A stretch of 12,509 nt of DNA from JBATTK01 sp049670505 (GTDB taxonomy: Bacteria > Bacteroidota > Bacteroidia > Flavobacteriales > Flavobacteriaceae), in assembly GCA_049670505.1 (NCBI GenBank), contig JBATTK010000005.1:1-12509 (forward strand). The letters are read 5' to 3'. Positions 1 to 6,868 of the stretch are shown in pieces. The position numbers were made by a program, and so were the translations under genes. Position 1 is the stretch's first letter. Each line of letters begins with the position of its first letter. The notes under the pieces are model-generated. The model worked only from the letters and a program-made list of their open reading frames with translations. It was not told the origin of the DNA and searched no databases.

Positions 1-197
1 ATGGGATGAAAACCATGGAAACCTTCCAATGCCTTGCTGGCCTCTTCGCGTCCTCCAAATACGGCATCGTAAACAGGAGTCTGTACAACGGCTGGGGATA
101 CTGCATTTACTCTAATATGATCATCCCCCAATTCCATGGCCAAATGTTGGGTAAGACTATGCAGACCTGCCTTCTGCATGGAATAGGTTGCTTTCAT
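1..197 (-). pseudogene. C-terminal half of a short-chain dehydrogenase/reductase (SDR), probably a remnant; runs off the left edge
   Basis: The leftward frame from the ATG at 197 reads 65 codons to the window edge without a stop. It begins MKATYSMQKAGLHSL and goes on to a RVNAVSPAVVQTPVY segment. This is the classical SDR pattern: the active-site Tyr and Lys (YxxxK, here Y5 and K9), the following helix, and the N-x-(V/I)-x-P-G-like strand with a Thr that contacts the cofactor. The N-terminal Rossmann half (TGxxxGIG motif, NAG motif, catalytic Ser, about 150 residues) is missing, because dinB occupies that DNA and its stop codon lies only 5 bases upstream of the ATG. The frame stays open back into the 3' end of dinB but does not encode SDR sequence there. 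I infer a gene truncated by a rearrangement whose breakpoint lies at the end of dinB. A translated short protein is possible, but it could not bind NAD(P) in the normal way. The 3' end is outside the window. Confidence 0.65.
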
Positions 198-202
198 TCG
201 TA

Positions 203-1300
203 TCAAAAATCGAATTTCAGTTGTACCGTTACCGTTTCTTCTTTTGAAATTTCTTTTTTTTCGGTGTTCAGATTGGCCAGGGAGATGCCCAATAGGCGTA
301 CCGAGTTTTGCAGCGTTTCCTGATATAACAATTCTTTTGCCATTTCCAAAATCAGGTCTTTGTCGGCAATAAAATAAGGAAGCGTCTTGCTACGGGTCTG
401 CAAGGTGAAATCACTGTATTTGATCTTTAGGGTAATGGTCTTACCGGAAATTGCCGACTTCTTTAATCGCTTTTCCAGCTCTGAGGCAATATTATCCAAT
501 CGCTCCAACATAAAAACCTCGCTACTCAGGTTCTCGCTAAAAGTACGCTCCGCACCCACAGATTTTGGTATGCGATGCGGTTTTACCTCGCTATGGTGAA
601 TACCTCGCACTACATGATAATAAAAGGAACCGCTCTTGCCGAACTTTTCCTCTAGAAATTCCAAGGTCTTTCCCTTTAGGTCTTTTCCCGTAAAAATTCC
701 CAACGTATACATTTTTGCTGCGGTGACCTTTCCGACCCCATGAAACTTGCGTATTTCCAAGTTTTCCAGAAAGGGAAGGACTTCTTCGGGATTGACCGTT
801 TTTTGCCCGTTGGGTTTGTTGTAGTCACTGGCGACTTTGGCAATGAATTTATTGATGGAGATTCCCGCTGAGGCCGTCAACCCCAATTCATCATAAATAC
901 GCTGTCTGATTTCCGTTGCTATAAGTGTAGCGGAAGGATTCCCCTTTTTGTTTACGGTGACATCCAAATACGCCTCGTCCAGGGATAGCGGTTCCACTAA
1001 ATCGGTATACTCAAAAAAAAGTTGCCGGATGTTTTGTGAAATTTCCTTGTAGCGGGCAAATCTAGGTTTTACAAAAATAAGATCCGGACAGTTGCGTTTG
1101 GCCAAATAACCACTCATTGCGCTACGTACACCAAATTTTCTGGCCTCATAGCTGGCCGCCGAAACAACCCCTCTTTTTTCACCGCCACCGACCGCTAAAG
1201 GTTTTCCTTTAAGTTCGGGATTATCCAACTGTTCCACGGATGCATAAAAAGCATCCATGTCTACATGTATTATCTTGCGCAGCGGAAAATCGTAGGACAT
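203..1300 (-). CDS. dinB: DNA polymerase IV (Y-family translesion polymerase)
   Basis: This is an error-prone polymerase that copies past damaged template bases. The protein has 365 residues, the usual length for the family. The palm begins with HVDMDAFYASVEQ (metal-binding D14, with Y19 at the steric-gate position). The second catalytic site SLDEAYLD supplies D108 and E109. A helix-hairpin-helix (FHGVGKVTAAKM, about 186-197) forms the thumb contact, and a little-finger domain covers roughly 235-345. The last six residues, QLKFDF, fit a C-terminal sliding-clamp binding motif. An in-frame TTG two codons upstream (1306) is the only other start; the ATG is preferred because the TTG lies inside the likely promoter element. 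No LexA-type operator was recognised. The gene is divergent from the SDR operon and is followed 5 bases later by the SDR remnant. Confidence 0.95.
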   Translation of the reverse strand: MSYDFPLRKIIHVDMDAFYASVEQLDNPELKGKPLAVGGGEKRGVVSAASYEARKFGVRSAMSGYLAKRNCPDLIFVKPRFARYKEISQNIRQLFFEYTDLVEPLSLDEAYLDVTVNKKGNPSATLIATEIRQRIYDELGLTASAGISINKFIAKVASDYNKPNGQKTVNPEEVLPFLENLEIRKFHGVGKVTAAKMYTLGIFTGKDLKGKTLEFLEEKFGKSGSFYYHVVRGIHHSEVKPHRIPKSVGAERTFSENLSSEVFMLERLDNIASELEKRLKKSAISGKTITLKIKYSDFTLQTRSKTLPYFIADKDLILEMAKELLYQETLQNSVRLLGISLANLNTEKKEISKEETVTVQLKFDF

Positions 1301-1327
1301 ATGCAAATTTAAACTATATTTAGTTTG
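1301..1327. promoter_or_regulatory. 27-base divergent promoter region between dinB and the SDR-CYTH-YCII operon
   Basis: The two ATG codons face away from each other with only 27 AT-rich bases between them. On the minus strand, 1311-1304 reads TAAATTTG, an exact match to the Bacteroidota -7 element TAnnTTTG, and it ends 3 bases before the dinB ATG. On the plus strand, 1315-1322 reads TATATTTA, one mismatch from the same consensus, ending 5 bases before the SDR ATG. Transcription starting about 5 bases downstream would give leaderless or nearly leaderless mRNAs in both directions. The segment CAAATTTAAACTATATTTAG followed by TTTG is an imperfect inverted repeat. I found no convincing -33 TTG at proper spacing on either side, so the exact start sites are inferred. 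Confidence 0.4.
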
Positions 1328-2014
1328 ATGGAATTGGACAAAAAGACAGCAATAATATTAGGAGCTACCGGACTTACGGGAGGATTGTTGTTACAGTCGT
1401 TATTAAAGCACGATGGCTATGAAGAAGTAAGATTGTTTTCTAGGTCTAGCGTTGGTTTTAAACACCCAAAGCTTAAGGAGTATCTGGTCGATTTAATGAA
1501 TTTCACCTCTTTTCAATCCGATTTTAGGGCCGATGAGGTGTTTTGCTGTATCGGCACCACGAATGCAAAAAATCCGGACAAGGAGCGCTATAGAAAAATT
1601 GATTACGGTATTCCCGTAAACGCCGCCGGTTTATGTAAGGCGAACCATATGAATACCTTTATTGTAATTTCCGCTTTGGGCGCCGACCCCAAGAGTTCTA
1701 TTTTTTATAACCGGACGAAAGGGGAAATGGAGGATGCGGTCTTGGAATTGCAAATAAACAAAACGCATATTTTACAACCTTCCCTCATTGGGGGTACTAG
1801 AAAGGAAAAACGAACAGGGGAACGGTTGGCAAAACGGGCCATGGGGATTTTGAATTTTATTTTATGGGGTCCGCTTAAGAAGTACCGCTCCATCCATCCG
1901 GAAGCCATTGCCTACGCCATGCTGTGGTTGGCAAATAATGTTTATGATAAAGTAAAGATCAAATCTGATGAAATAGCGGCAATAGCAAAGGATGCCGAGA
2001 CCAGTTTAACGTAA
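1328..2014 (+). CDS. Atypical SDR, NAD(P)-binding oxidoreductase-like protein (TIP30/HTATIP2-like)
   Basis: The protein has 228 residues and a single Rossmann domain. It opens with a beta strand and the glycine-rich loop GATGLTGG (12-19), the form typical of atypical or extended SDRs rather than classical ones. A conserved CCIGTT segment (73-78) follows, then SALGAD (115-120), and Y127/K131 in an FYNRTKGEME context that corresponds to the YxxxK pair. QPSLIGGTR (150-158) matches the R/QP-x-x-(L/I)-x-G-x-R region of the TIP30-like group. These proteins bind NADP(H), but the substrate is usually unknown and I cannot name one. An in-frame TTG lies directly before the ATG; the ATG is the more likely start. 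The stop codon TAA is immediately followed by the ATG of the CYTH gene, so the two are probably translated together. Confidence 0.85.
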   Translation: MELDKKTAIILGATGLTGGLLLQSLLKHDGYEEVRLFSRSSVGFKHPKLKEYLVDLMNFTSFQSDFRADEVFCCIGTTNAKNPDKERYRKIDYGIPVNAAGLCKANHMNTFIVISALGADPKSSIFYNRTKGEMEDAVLELQINKTHILQPSLIGGTRKEKRTGERLAKRAMGILNFILWGPLKKYRSIHPEAIAYAMLWLANNVYDKVKIKSDEIAAIAKDAETSLT

Positions 2015-2488
2015 ATGATAGAAATTGAACGCAAATTTTTAGTAAATTCCAAAGCTTACAAAACGGAAGCTTTTCTTACGGAACGTATTACCCAAGGGTT
2101 TTTAAATACAAATCCGGAACGTACGGTTCGCGTTAGGATCAAAGGAGATACCGGTTTTTTGACAGTGAAGGGAAAATCCAACCCATCCGGAACCTCCCGT
2201 TTTGAGTGGGAAAAAGAAATTACCGTAGACGAAGCGGAAGCACTATTGGATTTATGCGAGGAAGGTATCGTGGATAAGCTAAGATATTGCATAAAAAAGG
2301 AAAACCATATTTTGGAAGTAGATGAGTTTTTGGGCAATAATGAAGGATTGATTCTGGCCGAGGTGGAGTTACGGCACGAAGAGGAAAAATTTGAACGACC
2401 AAATTGGTTGCATACAGAGGTAACGGGAGATATTAGATATTACAATTCACAACTAAGCAAACAACCTTATAAAAACTGGAAAAAATGA
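2015..2488 (+). CDS. CYTH-domain protein (triphosphate tunnel metalloenzyme; inorganic triphosphatase or adenylyl cyclase class IV-like)
   Basis: The 157-residue protein is a single complete CYTH domain. The signature ExExK is at the extreme N-terminus (E3, E5, K7). The alternating charged residues that line the tunnel follow: R36, R39 and R41; K52 and K54; E64 and E66; K88 and R90; E101 and D103; E116 and E118. The C-terminal VTGDIRYYNSQL (136-147) is typical of the short bacterial form. The family binds triphosphates with divalent metals and hydrolyses tripolyphosphate or nucleotide triphosphates, while a few members make cAMP. Sequence alone does not separate these activities, though short stand-alone bacterial members are more often tripolyphosphatases. 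No CHAD domain is attached. The gene starts on the base after the stop of the SDR gene and overlaps the next gene by 4 bases (ATGA). Confidence 0.9.
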   Translation: MIEIERKFLVNSKAYKTEAFLTERITQGFLNTNPERTVRVRIKGDTGFLTVKGKSNPSGTSRFEWEKEITVDEAEALLDLCEEGIVDKLRYCIKKENHILEVDEFLGNNEGLILAEVELRHEEEKFERPNWLHTEVTGDIRYYNSQLSKQPYKNWKK

Positions 2489-2973
2489 AGTATTTGTTCC
2501 TAATGACGTTCTTCTTTGTTTTATGCGCATGCAAACAGGAGAATACCAAAGAAAACACAACTACAGTAACAGAAGAAGTAGTTAAAACCGTGAAGCAAAG
2601 GAAAGCGGAATTGACCAAAAAAGGATTTCAAATTTTTGAATATGTAGATGAGAAAACAAAGGACACCGTGCTTATGCAGCAATACTTTATCGCATTTTTA
2701 AAGAGTGGCCCTGATCGCTCTCAGAGCAAAGCGGAAACCGATAGTCTACAAATGCTGCATTTAGCGCATCTCAGTAGCATGTACGAAAAAGGATATGCGG
2801 ACATCTCCGGTCCTTTTGGAGATGACGGGGATATTAGGGGACTCACCATCTACAATACCCCCACCTTGGCTATGGCAGACAGTCTGGCCAATAGTGACCC
2901 TATGGTAAAGGCCGGTCGTTTGGTTATTGAAATGCACCCATGGTGGGCGGCTAAAGGCTTTCCGTTGCGCTAA
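2485..2973 (+). CDS. Lipoprotein with a YCII-like domain
   Basis: The protein has 162 residues. Residues 1-16 form a signal peptide with the hydrophobic run LFLMTFFFVL and a lipobox LCAC, giving lipid-modified Cys16; the Cys at position -2 of the lipobox is uncommon but tolerated. A polar Thr/Glu/Lys-rich linker runs to about residue 50. From about 65 to the end the protein matches the YCII fold: a YFIAFLKSGP strand, a His-containing helix (HLAHLSSMYEKG), SGPFGDDGDIRGL, and the closing pattern DPMVKAGRLVIEMHPWW. YCII proteins are small ferredoxin-like-fold domains with a His/Asp pair suspected of catalysis in some members, and their function is mostly unknown. A membrane-anchored, exported copy must act in the periplasm or outer membrane. 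It is the last gene of the operon, and its 3' end overlaps that of the convergent permease gene by 23 bases. Confidence 0.85.
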   Translation: MKYLFLMTFFFVLCACKQENTKENTTTVTEEVVKTVKQRKAELTKKGFQIFEYVDEKTKDTVLMQQYFIAFLKSGPDRSQSKAETDSLQMLHLAHLSSMYEKGYADISGPFGDDGDIRGLTIYNTPTLAMADSLANSDPMVKAGRLVIEMHPWWAAKGFPLR

Positions 2974-4081
2974 CCTTGTTCAACGGTGCTTTCTTTGGAG
3001 CGATACCTAGTCCCCGGATACTTCTTATGGCCATAGGTAGGAAACCTAAAACAAGAAGTCCGGTTGCCAATATAAAAATAGGGGTACTATTGGCGAAAAT
3101 AGGTCCCGCGGTGAGTATTCCCAGAATCAATAGTGTGGATAATGGAAAAGACAAAGCCAATAGATTTATGGCAAAACTCCCGTCAAAAGTTTTTTGATCC
3201 GCAGGAATTTCCGTTTCCAGGCTATCTACCGAAGCAATATGGGCAAATGGCCAAAAACTACAAGCGCTCAATGCAAAGGCCAGTATCAACAAAATTTCGT
3301 TCTGGATCGTAATATCGGAAATTAGAATAAAAATACCGCTAACAAGTACCACTACACCTGCCCGTACCAATAAAAGTGATAGGAGCTGTACAAATTGATT
3401 TCTCCTTATTTTAACCGCTAGGCCTATAAAGAGAAGTACAAGGGGAGTCATTATAGTACTTAGTCTTTGCAATGTATCACTTATAAAAAATGGCAATGAC
3501 TCCATGGATACTCCCACAAATATCAACGTCAAGGCAACGACTATAAAGATATTCACGGGTTCGGAGATCATTGCCGACAATAAAGACTTTAATTTTGAGG
3601 CACCTTTATGTATTGATTCGGAACGTAATCTATAATGCCAATTCATGGCAACCACATAAAGGATAATCAATACAAATATTTTGTTGCCTAAATCTGCCAT
3701 GGCCGCCTTTGCCAAGTAGGATTTTCCAAGGAATTCTAGAATAAATGGAAAACAGGAAAGCCCCGGAGCAAGAGAGGGAATCAATAATCTGGCCGTCCTA
3801 AATATGGAAGAACTTTTTTTGATGCCCAACAGTGGCAATACCAGGGGAAAACCAATAAACAAAAGAATATTTAAAAAAATTGCGAGCAAAGGCAGCACCA
3901 GTAGCCCCATATTTATTTCGACTCCCAAAAGCGCTATAAAAATGGTTGCCGGTAGCGCTAGGTTCAGTATAATTTTCTTTATCCCCCGGATTTCATCCCT
4001 TGATTTGAACTTTAGTTTTAGGAGAAGCCCGATAAGAATAAAAAGTATAAAAGTTATTGTCTTTTGTAAAGTGAATTCCAT
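2951..4081 (-). CDS. Permease, AEC (auxin efflux carrier)-like family
   Basis: The 376-residue protein is almost entirely hydrophobic, with about 10 membrane segments, as in the AEC family. Features that fit are ILNLALPATIFIALLGVEI near residues 38-57 (first half, Pro-containing helix) and, in the second half, SEPVNIFIVVALTLIFVGV followed by TPLVLLFIGLAVKI, which matches the conserved K/E-P-x-x and TP-L-x-L-L-x-G pattern. Family members export or import organic acids, malonate or related anions; the substrate here cannot be read from sequence. The protein is about 50 residues longer than typical members because of extra hydrophobic segments near its end and a short basic tail. It starts 8 bases after the stop of the exported aminotransferase, so the two form an operon and may act on the same compound. 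Confidence 0.75.
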   Translation of the reverse strand: MEFTLQKTITFILFILIGLLLKLKFKSRDEIRGIKKIILNLALPATIFIALLGVEINMGLLVLPLLAIFLNILLFIGFPLVLPLLGIKKSSSIFRTARLLIPSLAPGLSCFPFILEFLGKSYLAKAAMADLGNKIFVLIILYVVAMNWHYRLRSESIHKGASKLKSLLSAMISEPVNIFIVVALTLIFVGVSMESLPFFISDTLQRLSTIMTPLVLLFIGLAVKIRRNQFVQLLSLLLVRAGVVVLVSGIFILISDITIQNEILLILAFALSACSFWPFAHIASVDSLETEIPADQKTFDGSFAINLLALSFPLSTLLILGILTAGPIFANSTPIFILATGLLVLGFLPMAIRSIRGLGIAPKKAPLNKVSATESL

Positions 4082-4089
4082 TACACAAA

Positions 4090-5283
4090 CTAGGCTAGGA
4101 CTTCATTCAATGCGGCCGTGAAGATTTTCATTTCTTCCAAGGTTCCCATACTAACACGACACCAGTTTTTATCCATAAATTCAAATGCCCTAACACCTAC
4201 TTTAAGCTCCAACATCCGTTCTAGGAACAATTTGCCATCCATTTCTATCGGGAAAATGATAAAGCTGGTAAAGGAAGTCACATAATCATACCCCATTTTC
4301 TTTAAGCTACTGTAGACGTATTCCCTTGCTTCGGCATTTAAGGCCCGGGACTTGTCTTGGAACGCTACATCGTCCATACTTGCCAGGGCGGCGAATATAG
4401 ACGTATAGGCGATGCCCATACCACCGCGGGTTATCTTTTGTATTTTATCCAATGTTTCGGGCTGGGCAACCATATAACCGACCCGTAAGCCTGCCATGCC
4501 ATGGATTTTGGAAAAAGTACGGGCAATAATTATATTTTTACCTTTATTAATAAGGGAGACCATACTTTTTTTAGCACCGTCCTCTAAAAAACCGAGATAG
4601 GCTTCATCGATGAACACAGTAACTTTTTCTGAAACGCGGGAACAGAAATCCAAGAGCTCTTCATAATCCGTCATACTGCCTGTAGGATTGTTGGGATTGC
4701 AGATGTATACCAGTTTCGTATCCATATCAATGGCAGCCTCCATGGCTTTCAGATCATGGGACCAATCCGTTTTTAAGGGTACAGCTTTCCATGATGCACC
4801 CGTGGCTTCCGCTACCCTGATCAGTGACATATAGGAAGGATCTGCAGAGACTACGTTCCCTCCATTCATAAAGAGTACCATTGCAGTCTTCTCCAATAAA
4901 TCGGATGACCCCGGTCCCATCATTATGTTATTGGCTTGGACCCCCTCTTTTAAGGCAATTTTGTCAATTAACTGGAACAATTCCTTCCATGCATATCGAT
5001 TACCTTTGTTGGCAACACCCTTAAGGGCTTCAATTGCCTTTGGGGAAGGGCCATAAGGATTTTCATTCGCGTTGAGTTTGGCCAGCAAGGTTTCTGGCTC
5101 CGGAAAACCCGCGACCACATATTCCTTAAAAAAAGGACTGTACAATGCATTTCCTTCAGTATCAAAATGTAAAGGTGTTCTAGGTGTTTCGCCAAAACCT
5201 AGGTGGGGAAACAGGGTCATTCCCCCAGCGGATAGGAGACCGGTTTTTATCCAATCCCTGCGATTTAGGTTCTTCATTTCCAT
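4090..5283 (-). CDS. Tat-exported PLP-dependent aminotransferase, histidinol-phosphate aminotransferase (HisC)-like
   Basis: The 397-residue protein begins with a twin-arginine signal: NLNRRDWIK at 6-14, then the hydrophobic stretch TGLLSAGGMTLFPHLGFG and a polar end near residue 32. The rest is a fold type I aminotransferase. It shows LNANENPYGPSP (70-81, a HisC hallmark), NPNNPTG (196-202), the PLP-ring Asp in FIDEAY (D226), the Schiff-base lysine K259 in ARTFSKIHGMAGLRVG with phosphate-binding R267, and near the C-terminus CRVSMGT, whose Arg would hold the substrate carboxylate. Catalytic residues look intact. Export by Tat fits an enzyme that folds around PLP before crossing the membrane. 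A cytoplasmic role in histidine synthesis is unlikely given the signal and the absence of his genes nearby. The start at 5283 is chosen over a TTG at 5316; ATG 5277 is also possible. Confidence 0.88.
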   Translation of the reverse strand: MEMKNLNRRDWIKTGLLSAGGMTLFPHLGFGETPRTPLHFDTEGNALYSPFFKEYVVAGFPEPETLLAKLNANENPYGPSPKAIEALKGVANKGNRYAWKELFQLIDKIALKEGVQANNIMMGPGSSDLLEKTAMVLFMNGGNVVSADPSYMSLIRVAEATGASWKAVPLKTDWSHDLKAMEAAIDMDTKLVYICNPNNPTGSMTDYEELLDFCSRVSEKVTVFIDEAYLGFLEDGAKKSMVSLINKGKNIIIARTFSKIHGMAGLRVGYMVAQPETLDKIQKITRGGMGIAYTSIFAALASMDDVAFQDKSRALNAEAREYVYSSLKKMGYDYVTSFTSFIIFPIEMDGKLFLERMLELKVGVRAFEFMDKNWCRVSMGTLEEMKIFTAALNEVLA

Positions 5284-5294
5284 AATGTAATTTT

Positions 5295-5324
5295 TTAAGT
5301 TAGCTATCAGTATCAAGTTAGCAA
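5295..5324 (-). promoter_or_regulatory. Possible promoter of the aminotransferase-permease operon, containing an 8-base direct repeat
   Basis: On the minus strand a TTG (5324-5322) lies 19 bases before TAACTTAA (5302-5295), which matches six of eight positions of the -7 element TAnnTTTG. The spacing fits the Bacteroidota promoter model. Transcription would start near 5288, leaving only a few leader bases before the ATG at 5283. The octamer GCTAACTT (minus strand) occurs twice, at 5322-5315 and 5304-5297, so repeat starts are 18 bases apart and the repeats overlap the promoter elements. That arrangement could bind a regulator, but in such AT-rich DNA it may be chance. Confidence 0.3.
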
Positions 5325-5427
5325 CTAAAAAAAATAAAACCTATGGTAAAATTGTAAAAATCAGGTACTTAAATTATTGATATGTAATTTTGGGACCTTG
5401 AGATTTGGCGATGTCCAAAAACAGGCA

Positions 5428-5823
5428 TTATTTTGCTAAAATCCCATTTTTATCAATGATGGGAATATGGATTAAATGATTTTCGTTAACGGTGTTTTTT
5501 TCAAAAAAATACTTTCTTTCATACAGTTTGTTATCGGCATAGAAGGTAACGTAGAATTCATTGTTCAAGACAAAGACATCTTCGTGTAGCGGTTCTATCT
5601 TCTCAAAGGATTTTGCATGCACAACCCCTATGCCGTGGCGCATGGTAGAGGTCTTTCTTTCCCCATCATATCCTTTGGAAACGATTAGGACCATCTCAAT
5701 TTTGCTATCCCTGTCGTTGATAATGTAGGCGTTCCAGTCCTTGGAAAGAAACTCGTCGTTCCATTCATGAACAATGGCAACATAAACATCCTTGGCTATG
5801 GGAATTTCAATATCTGTCTTCAT
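5428..5823 (-). CDS. Protein of unknown function encoded directly after pheS
   Basis: I do not recognise a family for this 131-residue protein. It is soluble, with no signal peptide or membrane segment. It is rich in alternating beta-strand patterns (VYVAIVHEW, AYIIND, IEMVLIVSKGY, FYVTFYADNKLYERKYFF), which suggests a small all-beta or alpha/beta domain. It contains several aromatic residues and an RHGIGVVHAKSFEKIEPL segment with two His residues in the middle. There is no cysteine-based metal site. Its ATG lies 6 bases after the pheS stop, so it is cotranscribed with pheS and probably driven by the pheS promoter. Composition and codon use resemble the neighbours, so there is no sign of recent transfer. 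A 144-base gap separates it from the aminotransferase start. Confidence 0.75.
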   Translation of the reverse strand: MKTDIEIPIAKDVYVAIVHEWNDEFLSKDWNAYIINDRDSKIEMVLIVSKGYDGERKTSTMRHGIGVVHAKSFEKIEPLHEDVFVLNNEFYVTFYADNKLYERKYFFEKNTVNENHLIHIPIIDKNGILAK

Positions 5824-5829
5824 TGGGTT

Positions 5830-6849
5830 CTAAAAAGAACTCTTAAACTGCTCCAAAAAGCGCACGTCATTTTCGCTTAACAAGCGTATGTCCGAAATTT
5901 GATGTAACAGTAAGGCTATTCTATCTATTCCCATTCCAAAAGCAAAACCGGAATATTGGTTGGAATCTATACCACAATTTTCCAGTACATTGGGGTCCAC
6001 CATGCCACAGCCCATAATTTCCAACCAGCCCGTACCTTTGGTCATCCTATAATCCGTTTCTGTTTCAAGGCCCCAATACACATCTACTTCGGCACTTGGT
6101 TCGGTGAAAGGGAAGAAGGAAGGCCTGAGTCTTATTTTAGATGTGCCAAAGAGTTCAGTAGTAAAGAATTGCAAGGTCTGTTTTAAATCGGCAAACGATA
6201 CATCCTTATCAATATATAGACCTTCTACTTGATGAAAGAAGCAATGCGATCGGGCCGAGATGGCCTCGTTGCGATATACCCTACCCGGTGAAATGGTCCG
6301 AATAGGGGGTTTATTATTTTCCATATAACGTACTTGTACCGTTGAGGTATGGGTACGTAATAGTACATCTGGGTCGGTCTGGATAAAGAAGGTATCCTGC
6401 ATATCCCTTGCCGGATGATGTTCGGGAAGGTTCAAAGCGGTGAAATTATGCCAGTCGTCCTCTATTTCTGGACCTTCGGATACATTGAAACCTATTCTGG
6501 AAAAGATTTCTATGATCTGATTCTTCACAATGGATATAGGGTGCCGCGCTCCTAATTCCAGTGGTTCCCCGGGTCTGGTAAGATCTCCATAAATGCGGTT
6601 GTCCCCTGCTTGGTCTTCTAACGACCCCTTTAGGTTATTTACCTTTTGGGTGGCCACGTTTTTTAACTCATTTATGGTCTGTCCAAATTCTTTCTTTTCG
6701 TTAACGGGAACATCTTTGAACTCCGAGAAAAATTGGTTCAATAGTCCTTTTTTTCCTAAATATTTGATTCGAAAGGCTTCTATTGCCGCAATGTCCTTGG
6801 AAGTAAATTTTTCTACTTCCGAAATATGTTCCTTTATCTTGTCGATCAT
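5830..6849 (-). CDS. pheS: Phenylalanine--tRNA ligase alpha subunit
   Basis: This is the catalytic subunit of the (alpha-beta)2 synthetase that charges tRNA-Phe with phenylalanine in the cytoplasm. The 339-residue length is normal. The N-terminal coiled coil covers about 1-85. The class II core includes ARHPISIVKNQI (motif 1 region, 101-112), THTSTVQVR (167-174), the motif 2 region from YRNEAISARSHCFFHQVEGL (192-211), the phenylalanine pocket FPFTEPSAEV (246-255), and motif 3 GFAFGMGIDRIALL (301-314) with its ATP-binding Arg. All expected catalytic residues appear present. pheT, for the beta subunit, is not next to it. The gene has its own promoter upstream (6869-6901) and is followed by the 131-residue protein of unknown function. 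Confidence 0.97.
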   Translation of the reverse strand: MIDKIKEHISEVEKFTSKDIAAIEAFRIKYLGKKGLLNQFFSEFKDVPVNEKKEFGQTINELKNVATQKVNNLKGSLEDQAGDNRIYGDLTRPGEPLELGARHPISIVKNQIIEIFSRIGFNVSEGPEIEDDWHNFTALNLPEHHPARDMQDTFFIQTDPDVLLRTHTSTVQVRYMENNKPPIRTISPGRVYRNEAISARSHCFFHQVEGLYIDKDVSFADLKQTLQFFTTELFGTSKIRLRPSFFPFTEPSAEVDVYWGLETETDYRMTKGTGWLEIMGCGMVDPNVLENCGIDSNQYSGFAFGMGIDRIALLLHQISDIRLLSENDVRFLEQFKSSF

Positions 6850-6868
6850 TTTAAAAAGCTAAGAACGA

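Noticed and set aside
5284..5316. TTG-started extension of the aminotransferase
   Set aside because: It would put 11 residues in front of the twin-arginine signal and overlaps the likely promoter; the ATG at 5283 gives a normal Tat signal.
5398..5442. Possible hairpins after the 131-residue gene (GGAC...GTCC and GCATTATTTTGC)
   Set aside because: The stems are only 3-4 base pairs, one has a long loop and the other overlaps the stop codon, and no T run follows in the right place, so I do not call a terminator.
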